NCBI GenBank assembly: GCA_037892935.1
Contig: JAYXKI010000002.1
Coordinates: 2,356,001 to 2,420,000 of the forward strand
From: Phlebopus portentosus
Taxonomy: Eukaryota > Basidiomycota > Agaricomycetes > Boletales > Boletinellaceae
DNA length: 64,000 bases
Reading direction: 5' to 3'
This document shows, one piece after another, positions 1-13,390 of this stretch. A program made the translations under genes and the position numbers. Within the stretch, counting starts at the first letter, position 1. Each line of letters starts with the position of its first letter. The notes beneath the pieces are model-generated. The model worked only from the letters and a program-made list of their open reading frames with translations. It ran no database searches and was not told where the DNA came from.

Positions 1-3000
1 TCCGTGGGACAGTATTGAAGAACACGAAATGGGTGATCGGCGTCGTCATGTACACGGGTGAAGACACGAAAATCATGCTGAATGCCGGTGGGACGCCGAG
101 TAAACGCAGCAAGGTGGAGAGACAGATGAACCCTCAAGTGTACGATCAATTAGTTTTTGCCCTGGTTGTGCTTGTCTAACTCTATTTCTTTTAATTGCGT
201 ATCACAGGTTCGTCAACCTTATGATCCTTGCCGCAATGGCTGTCGCCTGCGGTGTCGTTGACCACATCCTGGAGAAACGATACTATCCGAAAGGGGCGCC
301 GTGGTTAATTGGTGACAATCAAAGCGATGATAATCCAAACATTAACGGTCTCATTACAGCCATCTTCGCACTCATCACGTTTGTGCTGTTTTACCTATGT
401 CCAAAATTCATATTAAACGCCCTTATTTTGTCTAGGTTTCAGAATATCGTCCCGATCTCGCTGTACATCTCCATAGAGTTCGTCCGAACAATCCAAGCCG
501 CATTTATCTATTTTGATAAGGAGATGTGGTATGAAAAGACCGACCAGCCGACCTTGGCGCGTTCGTGGAACTTATCGGATGACCTTGGTCAGATTGAATA
601 CGTGTTCTCGGATAAGACGGGCACGCTCACGCAGAACGTGATGGTCTTTCGTAATTGCTCGATTGGGGGAAAGGTGTATAATGGCGAGCAGGGGTCTGAA
701 GAGCCCGCGAAGGAGGAAAAGGAGAATCCTGAGATCGAGAAGGTTGATGTGAGGTTGTCTGCTGCGACTTCGACTTCTGCTGAAGGATCGGCATCGAGAC
801 CTGGCTCGAATGGTCAGGATGCGGAGAAGGAAGATGACGACGTCGTACCTGAGCGTATACAGGAGGATCCGGTCGACGCACCAGGTGTAGAGCTTTCACC
901 GGGCGTAGAGAATCACTTCCGTAACGATGGACTGACGAAAGACCTGTCTGAAGCGATTCATGCTGGAGTAGACTCGGAGAGCGCTTCGCAAGCACGCACT
1001 TTGAACGGATTCTTCACTGTGCTCTCGCTTTGTCATACCGTCATCGCCTCGGTCGACCCGCAGACTGGCAGGATCACTTACCGCGCTCAGAGTCCCGACG
1101 AGTCTGCGCTTGTTCAGGCCGCTGCCGACATGGGATTCGTATTCCGCGGACGCGATAAAGAGATCCTCCGACTTCAAACACCCTTCTCCGAGGAGATGGA
1201 GTTGTACGAGCTGCTGAACTTACTCGATTTCACGAGTGCTAGGAAACGCATGAGCGTGATCGTGCGCAAGTTGAACAGTGAGGACAGCCGGATCTTCTTG
1301 CTCACGAAGGGTGCAGATAACGTCATCTTTGAGCGGTTAAAGCCCGGGGTCAACGATGAGTTGAAGGAGATCACGGGCAAACATTTGGATGAGTTCGCGA
1401 GTGAGGGACTGCGCACGCTGACGTTGGCGTACAAGTTCGTTTCTGGTAGGAGAATTCGGATTCAGTTGACTCGTACATGCTGATTGCTTACCTTTCCGTG
1501 CTTACTCTTTTTCAGAGGAATATTATGAGCAATGGGCAGAACGGTACTCTCAAGCCACCATTGCCTTGGACGACCGCGACGAAAAGATCTCAGCCGTATG
1601 CGAGGAAATTGAGACGGATCTACGTTTGCTTGGTGCGACAGCTATTGAGGACAGGTTACAAGACGGCGTGCCCGAGACGATCGCAGACCTCAAACTCGCA
1701 GGGATAAAAGTCTGGGTGCTCACAGGTGACAAGCTCGAAACGGCTATCGCAATTGGATACAGTACAAACCTCATCGGAACGGAATCTAATTTAATCGTTG
1801 TGCGTGGAGATGAGCAAAATGGGTTGAGTGTGTTCGACCAGATGTACAATGCGTGCGAACAATTCTTCCCTGAGGCGATGATTATTGAGGATGAGGGTCT
1901 TGATATCCATGAGAAGCATGGGTATGCGGAGAAGAATGGGGAACTTGCACATGGACTGGCGCTCAAGAGGGTTAACACGGGCGTTTCGTCCATCGTTGGT
2001 CCGAATAATGGTGACCGGCCTGGAGGATTTGTTCTTGTCATTGAAGGAACGGCTCTTAATCATGTCAGTGTCTCCGCCTGATTTCGCATTTGATTGTTTT
2101 ACTAACTGTCATGTCTTTTAGGCCTTCGCTGATGAAGATTGCAAGCGCCTACTTCTCCGACTATCTATGGAATGCGAGGCCGTCATCTGTTGTCGAGTAT
2201 CACCTCTGCAAAAGGCGCTCGTCGTGAGGATGATCAAAGAAGGCATTGGCGCAATGACACTCGCTATCGGTGACGGAGCGAATGACGTTAGCATGATCCA
2301 GGCGGCGGACGTCGGCGTTGGGATCATTGGTGAAGAAGGTTTGCAGGCAGTGAACTCGTCTGACTATGCTATTGCACAAGTTCGTTTGCATAATCCTTGT
2401 TTTAAAGAGAGGGTATTCACATGTTGTATAGTTCCGATTCCTCAAACGCCTGCTCCTTGTCCATGGGCATTGGTCTTACGCGCGAAATGGTAACATGTGA
2501 GATTGTTTCTTCCTTATCAATTTGCGACTGTCATTGACCCGATGTCATAGGATTGTCAACTTCTTCTACAAGAACATCATTTGTATCGGCGCTCTTTGGT
2601 GGTTCATGATTTTCTGCGGATGGAGTTCACAATACGTCTTCGAATATACGTACTTGTTGTTCTGGAACGTGTTCTGGTCGATTGCTCCTGTCATTGCCAT
2701 TGGTTTGTTCGATCGTATGGCTGGTAAGTTAAATTGTGCCTCGAATCTTTTGTTTCTTGCTGACTTTTTTTTTTTTTTTTTTTGCAGATGATGATATCCT
2801 TATGGAATTGCCTGAGTTGTACCGCTATGGTCGTGAGGGTCGTTGGTTCAACTTCAAGATCTTCTCGATTTACATGCTTGATGGTATCGTCCAGGTAAAT
2901 TGAACGGACAATTCTCTCGCAACTTTTATATTAATGACCATGTTGTAGTCCGCGATCATCTACTTCCTGATTCAGTATGGTTACTTCTCGCCAACTTCAA

Positions 3001-3972
3001 GAACCGATGGATATGATGTAGCGCAATACGAATGGTCGACGGTTCGTGATCTTCATTAAACTGTTGTTAAACTCTGTTCGCGGGTGTATTGACTTAACTA
3101 TTTCGTGCAGACGATGGTGCTTGCCACGGTCATTGTTGCAAACTTGTTTAATGGTTTGAACACGGCCGCGTGGACCGCATGGGTATTCTTTGCCGTATCT
3201 CTCGGTATCGTCCTCGTATGGGCGTACACTGTAAGCCGCTCACTTCGGGCATGTGTCAGCGTTATATACTCATCTCGCTTCAGGCTATCTACTCGCTCAT
3301 CTCTCCCGGCTGGTTTTACGTGCCTGTATAGTGCGTCATTTTACGCCAAAGCATTGGTGAAGAACATTCGTGACTAACTTACAATTACAACTCAATTATA
3401 GTGGAAACGATCATTACCTCTTCCGTTCAGCTCTATTCTGGTTGTCTATTCCGCTCGTTACTCTCCTGTCACTTCTTCCGAGATACATTGCCAAGGCCTA
3501 TGTGTTTAATGTCCGGCCGACAGAGATCGACAAAGCCCGGCGGGTGCGGAAACTTGACCCGAGTCGGAAGACGCGCGATCAGTTGCTTGGTCAGCCTCCG
3601 CCGAAGGGACACGGACTTGCCGCGTTGGCGAGTTCACGGCGGCCTTCGGGACTTGGGAGTCGAACGGATATGGCTACCGGTATCCGGAGCGCGCATCGTG
3701 GCTTTGACTTCGCGCAGGAGGAAGGAGGCGTTGCGATTCAGCGCATACAGACCAACCTTTCGGAGCGCCGACAGCATAAGATCGAGGAGCGGAAGAAGAA
3801 GGACGGAAGGTCGCGATTGCGATTGTTCTCTATTGGTCGGAAAGACCGCTCGCGACGGAAATCTGAGGCGTTATCGACGCTCTCGCAATCGCAATCTGAA
3901 TCGGACTCGAGGCCGCAATCATCAGATCACCCGCAACAACAGCATGATCACCCGCAACCTCCAAATTCATAA
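1..3972 (+). CDS. DNF1: P4-type phospholipid-transporting ATPase (flippase), 5' end outside window
   Basis: This is a membrane flippase that moves phospholipids to the cytosolic leaflet. The window opens inside the gene, in the region before the phosphorylation site. The visible protein has the P4 core: the catalytic loop DKTGTLTQN near base 615 (the Asp is phosphorylated), the nucleotide-binding region around 1080-1350, the hinge motif [10 protein letters not shown] near 2270-2300, and the C-terminal membrane segments between about 2550 and 3500. The stretch [11 protein letters not shown] followed by GDNQSDDNP resembles Dnf1/Dnf2-type flippases. About ten short introns break the frame; the stop codons that seem to interrupt it lie in introns. 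One acceptor follows a run of 18 or more T near 2770. The C-terminal tail is basic and serine-rich and ends at 3972. The family is certain; the choice of Dnf over Drs2 is an inference. Confidence 0.9.
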
Positions 3973-4881
3973 CCATGCATTTGTCGACTGCTTTCCTTTA
4001 CTCATTTGTTTTATTTACGTTACGACCTCTTCACGCCTGCTTGGTTAATACATTTGCCTTTTTTTTTCCCCGCATCCTCTTTGCCTGCATGGTCACCCAG
4101 TCCGTCCCTGTTGTTCTTTTAGTTCTGTTAAGTAGCAGCCTCACCCGCAATCCCTACCCTGCATCGAATACATTTATTCTCTTCATGCTTTACCCGTTAC
4201 TCCATGTCCTCATACTATCCGCACTCGTTTGGTTTCGATTTCGGTCTTCGTCTTTTCGTGCCTCTTCTTCCCCCTTCCTGTAGCTCTCTTTATTGTATCA
4301 TGATAGTTTGGTGATCAAAAACTACGAGGATTCCTCTACCCCCATTCAATTTGAGAGGGAGAGAGTTTCTTGGTTGTAAAAGTGTATGCTTCCTTTTCGC
4401 ATGTTGCCTGATAGGTGATGGGACTTCAGCTTAAGTACCTTGTTAGTATATTTATGTAGACTTTGATGTCGATTCGGTTCTTGGTTTTCTTTTTCACGCA
4501 ATATGAATCGAATAAATAAAGATTTCCAGTTCACAACGATAAAGGAACGTGACAACATGTAATCTATTTCTATAATATTTTAGTAAAGAAGGGGGGCCGA
4601 GGCGATGCTTTCTCGAGCGTTCAGCCAGAAACGAAGAACCTTGCCGAACATTACGTTCAATCCGACGGGAAGGGAGACGATGCCAAACACAAGCATACGT
4701 GAGGATGATCTGATTCGCTACGGACTCTCCTGGCACTCTTTCAGTCGTTGGAGATCCGCAGCGTGATGAAGCCGTGGCTATGAAGCTGGACGGCTGGGGA
4801 CGCGCGTCGCCTGTGTGCGCGCACCTGTTAACGCTAACTATGCACATGCGAATAGCACATCGAGAGATCTCGAAGACTGGA
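3973..4881. other. Intergenic region between convergent genes
   Basis: This stretch separates the 3' end of the flippase from the 3' end of UPF1. It is pyrimidine-rich at first and AT-rich near 4500-4560. The open frames here have no family features and look like chance frames in 3' untranslated sequence. No RNA gene or repeat was seen. Confidence 0.6.
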
Positions 4882-7800
4882 CTAGAAGACCGTAACACCG
4901 GATTGTGTGCCTGTGTATTGAGACTTCATATCGTCGAGGTCGCCGGAATCATCTTGGCTCTTATAATCAAACTGCGAGAGGCTGCCTGTATCCGACGCAC
5001 CGGCCATAGATGACAGCGATCCGCGACGACGCAGGCGATCGGACTGTGAGTACGAAATACTGCTTGCACGGTCCGAGGGCATTGCACCGCCGACGACGCT
5101 TCCAGCGTCAGTGCTAGGTCCGACGTCCTGCGAGATAATCGAACTTGCATATCCACCGTAAACACTTCGCTTCGAACCGTTCGCAGAGCGTGGCATACCT
5201 GCCCCAAATGGTCCGTTCGTGGCCGCGAACATCGGGAGACCAGACGAATAAGTCGCTTGCGAACGTAACGACTGAACATCGGATGGGATATAGCCCAGCG
5301 GGTCATGCGTGCGATAGAAGCTGGCGTCGAACCTACTTGGAGTACCGGACCGTCCTCCACCCGGTGCACCGAGGAGGTCTCTGGCATTGATTTCATGACG
5401 ACGATACTGGTCAACTGATTTGTTCAATGCACGTCTTGGCTTGCTGAACTGAATCATACTCGGCTGAAGATTATTCAGCGGTCCTTCGACAAGACAGCTC
5501 TTCTCCTTGTAGTGCGTGAGCAGATAATGCCAAAGCGGATGCTAGGAGTTTCTTGGAGTCAGTCTTGCTCAATGTGGAATATCAGCAGCAATCTACCTTG
5601 CTCAAAACCTTGGGATTACCAAGAATGACGACTCCATACTTCGCACGAGTCAAAGCGACGTTGAGACGCCTCGGATCGTTCAAGAAACCAATGCCCTGGT
5701 GCTCGTTGCTCCTCACACAGCTCAGTATGATATAATCCTTCTCACGACCTTGGAAAGCATCGACGCTAGCCACCTCAACTTCCTTATATAGGTCTTTCTT
5801 CAACGAGCCACTGAATTGCATATAACTGACAATGTACGAGCGTTGGCCTTCATAAGGTGTGATGACACCAATCTGAGCGGGGACGACACCAGATTTGAAG
5901 AATTTTGTGACGATCTTCTCCACATTCGAGGCTTCGGTCCTGAGCAATTATTTGTTAAAGGATTTACCTAGATGTTAAAACCTAAACATACCTGTTCAAG
6001 AAGGATGTTCCGCTGGACGAAATTTCTTCCTGGCCAAGGTTCTGATAGAAGAACATGGGTGTATCGGGAACGGGCCAGGGGAAATCGACGTTCTTCCTCA
6101 GACGCTCAGGCGCTGTCACACCATTCTGAAGTGTCCCTTCGTAGAACATATTGGAGGGGAACTCCGAAAGGCACGGATGCATACGGTACTGCACTTGGAG
6201 ACGGATTGGTCGGTTTCCGAGAACAACAAGACGCTCGAAGAGGGACTGAGTAAGACCGGCACGAGCAGCCTTCTTATTCATGATGACAGGCCCGAGTTGC
6301 TAGACGAAATGACGGTCAGAATAGTACCAAAGAATGCTGAAGTATAAGTTTACCTGGTGATCTCCGACGAGAACAACTTGCTTACATCCAAGGACGAGAG
6401 GAATCATACACTCTAAACAGCTAATCAGCAATATTCAGAGATAGTTTACTGGTATTTCTTACCAGGCTCAGCGGCTTGAGTAGCTTCGTCAATCAGCACC
6501 GTCCTAAATTTCAGCTTGCTCAACCTCGGGTCACCACACCCAACACAGGTCGCGCATATCACGTCAGCCGCGGACAATATCTCTTTTTCACATTGTCTAA
6601 TGAGCGTCTTGTACTTTCTTTCGTCATTAGAACTCAGTTCCCCTTGCTCATTCTTCAGCTGGATAAGCTTCTGGAGCTCGATATTCGTCGTGTTGTTGGC
6701 GACTTGACGGTGCAACGTCAAGAATGCGATAGAAGAGTCCAACGCCTCACGAGACTTGGCTGTCAAACGCACGACTTTTAGGCCAGTAGAGTGGATCTTC
6801 TCGGTGAGTTGATCGACGGCAACATTTGAAGGAGCGCAAACAAGGACCTGACCAGGGTTCATCTTGGCCAGGTGATAGACGATCGAGGCAGATGTGACCG
6901 TCTTTCCAGTACCTGGTGGACCCTGAAAGGCTAGTTGAGTTCTGTTCTTCACGGATGTTTCCAAGGATTACTAACCTGAATGAGACTGAGAGGCTTTTGC
7001 AGCACGCTCTTCACAGCGTACATTTGCGAGTGATTTAGTTCTGGCAGACCAGGAGCGGAGAAGCGTTTCGGCATCTGTGTCTTGAGAACTTGTGGTTCAA
7101 GCTCATGTCCAAGAAGTTTATGATACTAAAAAAAATTGATCAGAAAAATTGGTGAAAACAGCTCAACGAATTGACTTACGATATATCCGCTGACACTCTT
7201 CTCGTCGACGGCAAAAGTCTTCATGGCAAGTTGCATCCGGTCAAAGCTTGTAGATTTCCAAACGAAGTCGACAATGAAGTTATGCGTTAACTCCGTGGGC
7301 ACGCCTTCACTCTTGCGAAGTTCAAGACCAACCTCGTCAGACACGTCTATAAGGATCAATAAGTATTGACCTCGGACCACAAAAAATCTAGTGCTCTGCT
7401 CACTGTTGGGAATTTTGAGAACGTGTCCCACCCCCTCCCATGGCTTATGCAATTCACCCTGATATCTCAAACGCAGCTCATCACCAACAGCCAGCCTAAC
7501 TTCTCCGCTCTCCAGCTTCGGCAAATTAAACCAAGCGATGCGTTTGTGATTGAGGCCCATATCCCAGCGAATGGTAACATCCGTTTGCGTCTGACTCTCC
7601 TTGAGGCGCTTGTCGTAGTCCGCCTCAATCTTCACTAGAGGTCCAAAAATATTCTGGTATTGGTAAGCATCTTCATACCGGACAAGAATCGGCTGTGGCT
7701 CGTCATCAACACCCGGCTTATCGAGATCTTCAAGGGTTGCATTCGCGTTCTCCCGCCACAGGTCTTCAAGACGATTTATCTGAGCGAAAGAGATCTGACG

Positions 7801-8600
7801 GGAACGTAATTGCTCTGCTTCACTGGGTGGCTTCACAAGCCATGACAAGAATGACCGATCATCAATGAGTGGCGCCCAAAGGGCAGAGTTCCAAGAAATG
7901 TCCTTTGATATCGCAGCGCATGGTTGTCTGAAGAAACAAAATAAATAAAAGAACCTATTCACCAAGTAGAGGCACGGGCGCTTACCGGCACAACAGTACC
8001 ACAACGGTATCGCTCTTTGCAGGAATAAAACCGAGCATAAAAACATTCTTGCTGCCACAGTTATAGCATTCCGGTGCCGTCTCGCCCAGAGGTGACTCAG
8101 CATGCAGAATGACCTCTTTATGTTTGGCGCGCACGAGATGATTTACAATATGCGAGGCTGAGGTGTTTCCGCGCGAGTTGCAGAACCATTTGCTGCAGAT
8201 TAGGCATTTCACGACGGAAGCTGGATTGTGAATGCCACAGTAGCTGTTGTTGCTCGTGAGCACCGGTGAGATACTAAATACAGATCAGGGTCGCGCACCT
8301 GCATGCATGTGGAGGCAGTTCCACAGCACTCTCATCCTTCAAATCATCCAAAACGCCATCCAGCTCTTCATCAACGGCGTTGGCTCTAGCCACAGCCGTC
8401 TCATCTTGGCCGTTTTTCGGGGCATTGTTTCCTCCTGACTTGGAGTCACCAGAAACGGAGAGACTTGAAAGTGATTCAAGGTTTTCCGGGAGTCGATTCG
8501 AGTTTGTGAAACCGGAGACGATGGAGGAAGTGTCGTCTACGATGGGCAAACCACCATAAGTCGAACCAGATTCATATTGAAAGTTTTCGAAAGAGTCCAT
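4882..8600 (-). CDS. UPF1: UPF1/NAM7 RNA helicase of nonsense-mediated decay
   Basis: This is the ATP-dependent superfamily 1 RNA helicase that drives nonsense-mediated mRNA decay in the cytoplasm. The start at 8600 begins MDSFENFQY. An acidic N-terminus is followed by the Cys/His-rich CH zinc domain ([24 protein letters not shown]; about 8260-8000), which binds UPF2. The 1B/stalk region lies about 7900-7170. The helicase core has Walker A GPPGTGKT (about 6925), motif [14 protein letters not shown] (about 6480), and the motif V-VI region with [17 protein letters not shown] (about 5620-5690). The C-terminal tail (5457-4882) is low-complexity and carries six SQ dipeptides and one TQ. Several short introns are present. 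Family assignment is very secure. Confidence 0.96.
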
Positions 8601-8769
8601 AATCGTGACAAAAAATAGTAATAGACGATGAAAGTTGCAATGAAAGAAGGGGAGGAGACTAAACAATGCTATGCTGCATATGACTCTTGTATATGGCTTA
8701 CGTAATGCTCAGCTGAGGCTTCGCTCAAAGAGAAATTGCACCGCACTTCGAAATCTCTTCTACCAAAAC

Positions 8770-10479
8770 TCATGCAGACGGCGTCAAGACTAACGCTACA
8801 TTTCTTCCGCTACCTGTCTCCTGGTCGAATAGATTGACGATGTCAATAATACGTCGCCCACCGCTACTACCCAGTTCCTCCTGGAGCCACAAGTATCGAT
8901 CCAAAATTATTAAACTTTCGACGGGCGGCCCTAGGAGGCATCGTAACGCATGAAGGGTCCTGACTCGTCTCGAGAGCTTATCAATCTCAGCAGCCGCAGG
9001 AGCTTGCGCTATGATCTCCTTGAAGGAGGATAAAAGGTCTATTTCCATCTTTCTTCCGGCCATATCCAAGAAGCCTTCGAAGCTTTCGTATGCTTTTGAA
9101 TTAAGCTTTCCCAACTTCTGAGATGCTCCCGTTTCGTCGGAACGATTCAGAAGAGGAGAAATCAATGCTCGATAAAGGATTTTCTTCATAGCTAGCTCTA
9201 TTGCTGAGTCTGCGTCAGTAGATCTGAACCATATTGACGGAACTTGAGCTACTAATTGGAGATGGTTCGAAGATAGCTCGAAGCCAGGATAATGTTTTTG
9301 TAAATGTCTCCTCAAGGTATGCGAAAGAGGAAAGTCTGCAGAAAAATGAGGCCGCTGAACATTGGTGCTCATACACTTGTTACGCACCTTCTTTCCTCAT
9401 TAGATTATAGCAACATCCAACAACAACAGCCGCTGCGACGAACCATTTTCTGTTGGCAGAAGCTGCACTCTGTCGATGACTCAAGACCTCTTGCAAGATT
9501 GACGGAGTAAGAGAGCCGCATGAGTGCAGTGCGACGAACACTACAGGGGCTGGCTTTCTTTCACTCCCGCAGATGCGGATTTCATCCTCTTCATTTAATC
9601 CGTTCATCCAGGAATCGATCACTTTCTCTAGGCCTTTTGAATTCTCTACTTCTGAGCCTTGGAACCCAGGGTGGCTCTCAAAAGACGGCCCTTCTCCAAG
9701 CCAGATCACCCGATGGGTGAAGGTCCCATTGGATTTCGGATTTTGTGACTTGCGATAGGAGCCTTCCGCCTGGTTCTGAGAAGAATCGAGAGCCAGAACA
9801 TGCAGGTTTCTTGCATCACCTTCAACGCCTTTTGTTATCATAAATCTCAGAGTTCAATTTGATATTCGACTTACACAAAGCCCTGGATAAGTAGCCCTAA
9901 AGATAATGTTTTTCAGTTGCAAGAGTCAAAACCACTTCAAAGCTGTTACTATCGAACCTGTCCTGCGCCAATGTCAATGACATGCCGTACTTCGGAATCG
10001 TATTGCTCGCGTAAAGTTTCCAAAAGATTCAGTACGTAGGATGTCATTCGAGAGACTTCGTGAAATTTCTTCGGAGACATTCCAGTGCGTGATATAGAAA
10101 GTGAACCTCCTCGTGAAGAAAACTCGGGATCGGTTTGACGAGGAAGAGAAAGCGTCTTAGCATCAAGTAAAATTCGGGAGAGACCTTCCGGAAGCCCGTA
10201 AATATCAGACCGGCTGTCAGCTTGGTCTCCAATATCCGGGTCACATCTACCGAGGCTGCTGACACAGTGGCTCATCTTCACGAGAGCACTCCAGCTGTCT
10301 TCTCGTTCACCGCTCCACGCCCACCAACCACCCCATTCAGGAGGTATCGGAAATGACTTCTCATCAATCAACAAGGCGCCCAAGGTATTTGGGTGTGTAT
10401 TGTAAATAGACGTCGCAAATTGGCCTGATATGAGTTCAAGAAGGCGCGTTGCTTGTGACTTTGCTTCATCTGGAGTCAT
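8770..10479 (-). CDS. METTL25/RRNAD1-like methyltransferase-domain protein
   Basis: The protein starts at 10479 (MTPDEAKSQATRLLELI). It has the hallmarks of the METTL25/RRNAD1 family: the KKFHEVSRMTSYV segment, then a class I SAM-binding motif I (VIDIGAGQ) split by an intron near 9950, a VALHSCGSLTPSIL motif (about 9530-9560) and a conserved CCYNLM stretch (about 9400). The C-terminal part (9387-8770) contains the KHYPGFELS segment and ends NVALVLTPSA. The fold predicts SAM-dependent methyl transfer, but the substrate of the family is not well settled. It lies head-to-tail behind UPF1 with a gap of 169 bp and is divergent from the permease. At least two short introns are seen (around 9390 and 9850-9950). 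Confidence 0.8.
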
Positions 10480-10948
10480 GTCTGGTCAGGAAGTCTTGTC
10501 AATGGCGGAAACGAAGATTTGAAGAGGAAAAATAGAGACCGGAGACAGCCGAATAGGTTCTTCGCCTAATCTAATGTGGATCAAACCCCACATGTTCTCC
10601 TCCTTGAGCTGGGTCTCTCACAGACATTGCAGATATAGAAAACGGAAGGATATATCACTATTAATAACGATCGTTCTCTAATTTAGCAAACTACATTATC
10701 AACGGTAGTACGGAATATCCGATCGATAAATTCTCTTATCCACCACATATCTTTGGGAAGGCTTATCTCCATTCTCGACCGAAGTCTGCTGAGCTATGAA
10801 TAGTTCCATGAATGAGAGGTCGCAATCACTTGCCAGCCGGTGCGCATATAGAGCCCGCACAATACCCACGACAATGTATCAAATGAAGAACCTTATCTTT
10901 CAACCTGGGGCATAGAAGTCTTTCCACTCCCCACACAGAGGTCGAAAC
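10480..10948. promoter_or_regulatory. Divergent promoter with three GATA-factor-type CTTATC sites
   Basis: This 469-bp gap separates the divergent starts of the METTL25-like gene and the amino-acid permease. CTTATC (GATAAG on the other strand) occurs at 10735-10740, 10762-10767 and 10892-10897, all within about 215 bp of the permease start. Such motifs are bound by fungal nitrogen-regulatory GATA factors (AreA/Nit2 type). That fits a permease for nitrogen sources, but the motif is short and no binding was tested. Confidence 0.35.
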
Positions 10949-13319
10949 ATGGCGTCAGCTGAAAAAGGGTCATCGTCTTCTGTCCACGATACCTCTGTTC
11001 CAACGAAGGCATCACGGGAGGAAGGCAATGGATTATCTGCGGATGAAGCCTTCCTCGCTGAACTCGGATATAGGCAAGAGGTTATTTGATTTGCTTGAAG
11101 AGTCAATTCGCCTTCTAACACGGCGCTTAGTTCAAGCGTCAGTTTAGCAAGATTGAGCTCTTCGGCGTCTCCTTCAGTATCATTGGTGTTCTCCCTTCTA
11201 TAGCGTAAGGCGAAAGAATCCGAAGTGTATCCGCTGTTCTAAGCTTCTTGATAGGTCTGTCCTTGTCTATGCTATTCCAAACGGCGGAACTTCAGCCATG
11301 GTCTGGGGTGTAAGTGAATCGGACCTACCTAAAAATTTGTCCATCGAGGCTAATCAGTCGACAGTGGGCGGCATGTGCTGTTCTGGCTGTATTCATAGCC
11401 CTGGCTATGGCGGAACTAGGATCTGCAATGCCGACTTCCGGTGGATTATATTATTGGACATTCTCCTTTTCATCAACACGCTGGAGATGTCTTCTTTCAT
11501 GGCTAGTGGGATGTGAGCATCATTATTAAATGTCTGTCTGATTCACAAATCGAACAATTCGCAGATGCCAATACGCTGGGGCTCATCGCTGGTGTCGCGT
11601 CCGTAGACTGGGGTCTCGCTGTCCAGGTCATGGCAGCTGCCAGCATTGGATCAGACATGCGATTCAGCGCATCGACAGGACAGATATTGTAAGTCACTAT
11701 TTAAGCAAACAGATAAGTACACTCACCAATACTGGCTTCCGTCAGTGCCGTATACACAGCCGTCTTGTTCAGCCATGCCATGATCTGCAGTCTCGCAACT
11801 AGAGTCTTGGCCCGCCTGCAGAATCTCTACATTGCTTTGAATCTCCTGTCAGTTGTCTCGATTCGTACACTTTCTCTTTCTAACCGTCTAAGAGCAGACT
11901 GTGCCTTGCTGTCATCATTGCAGTTCCCGCTGCAACTCCCAAGGAATTTAAGAACGCAACAAGCTACGCGTTAGGTGGTTTCGTAAATTGTAAGTGTGTC
12001 CAGAATGTTTAGTACCTGATCTAATACGCAGTGACTAATGAGATTCACTGACTTAGTTAATGGTTGGCCAAACGGTTACGCGTTTGTACTGAGCTTCCTT
12101 GCTCCCGTATGGACGATCGGTGAGTCATGATTTAATGTCACCGGCCAAAGAGTTGTATTGTTGTTGCTGACGATGTGACTGTGTGTTTCAGGAGCGTATG
12201 ATTCCAGTGTCCATATCAGCGAAGAGGCAACAAATTCCCGTACGGCTGTACCGTTTGCAATCATATCTTCTGCCGTCATTGCTGGGATTGTTGGCTGGGG
12301 TAAGTCTCCAAGGACTGAGGTTACCTTAAGCTAATAGCGGCATCCACCCAGCGATCAATCTGGTACTTGCTTTCAACATGGGCACCGACTTAGAAAATAT
12401 CATGTCGAGTCCGATTGAACAGCCTTTGGCAACGGTATTTGGGCTATCGAATGATTCAAATACTTCATGCCTGACAAATGATAAGATTTTCTTCAATAGC
12501 TTTGGCAAAGGCGGAACTCTTGCCTTATGGTCGTTGATTGTCATAGTGCAATTCATGATGGGATCAAGTATTGTCAGTTTTACAATTCGGATCATGGAAT
12601 ACGGCCACTCATACCGGACCTTCCATAGCTTCTAGCCTCTTCTCGCCAAACTTTCGCCTTCTCCCGAGATGGTGGTCTCCCTCTTTCAAGGTACATATAT
12701 CGCATCAACCCGTACACAAAAACGCCTGTCACAGGCGTTTGGATGGCCGCTCTCGTCTCGCTTATGCTTGGCCTCCTTGCGTTCGCCGGTCCAGCAGCTA
12801 TTACGGCGGTGTTCTCTTTGGGCGTTGCAGGACAAAATACGGCGTACTCGATCCCAATTGCTGCACGTTTCTTTTGTAAGGATGCATTTGTTCCAGGACC
12901 GTTTTTCCTAGGCAAATTCGTAAGTCTTTCCGGAGCTATGCAAGAGTACAGTGAGCTAATGTGATACACGCCAAATACTGAAGAGCTTTCCAGTCGCATT
13001 GATCGCGGTGCTCTGGATGACGTTCATGACCATCGTAGTCATGTTTCCAACCACGCCGATCCCGGATGCCGCAGGAATGAACTACACGGTCGTGGTTCTA
13101 GGAGGTGTTCTGTTACTAGCACTCGCTTATTATTACTTCCCGGTGTATGGCGGGGTCTATTGGTTTAGAGGCCCACAGAAGACGCTTGAATCGGGCACCG
13201 CGAGCCCTGATTCGCACGAGGCAAAGATCGAACCGAATGTGCAGACGGCACCCTTCGTGAAAGCATCAGAAAAGAACACAGATGATGTTACTGAAGTAAG
13301 GGTGGTTGGTGATATCTAG
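10949..13319 (+). CDS. Amino-acid/GABA permease (APC superfamily)
   Basis: This is a plasma-membrane or vacuolar transporter for amino acids, choline or GABA of the UGA4/HNM1 type. The start at 10949 gives MASAEKGSSSSVHD and leads to LAELGYRQEFKRQFSKIE across the first intron, then the first membrane helix (GVSFSIIGVLPSIA) and the typical YAIPNGGTSAMVWGW segment. Further exons give AMAELGSAMPTSGGLYYW, NTLGLIAGVASVDWG, VQVMAAASIGSD, then helices up to the C-terminal TVVVLGGVLLLALAYYYFPVYGG, which ends with a soluble tail at 13319. About ten introns of 45-70 nt were needed, all with GT-AG ends and consistent phase. The substrate cannot be read from sequence. Confidence 0.9.
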
Positions 13320-13390
13320 TGTTGTAAGTAAGAGTACTGTAAGAGTATATACTGTAAGTACTTTGTCAAAATTACCTTGTCTCAAATGAC

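Noticed and set aside
1..3972. Several stop codons breaking the flippase into pieces, suggesting a pseudogene
   Set aside because: Each break coincides with a GT-AG intron of about 45-75 nt, and the family sequence continues in phase on the other side.
3975..4283. Plus-strand open frame of 102 codons after the flippase
   Set aside because: Low-complexity translation of a pyrimidine-rich 3' region with no family features or coding neighbours.
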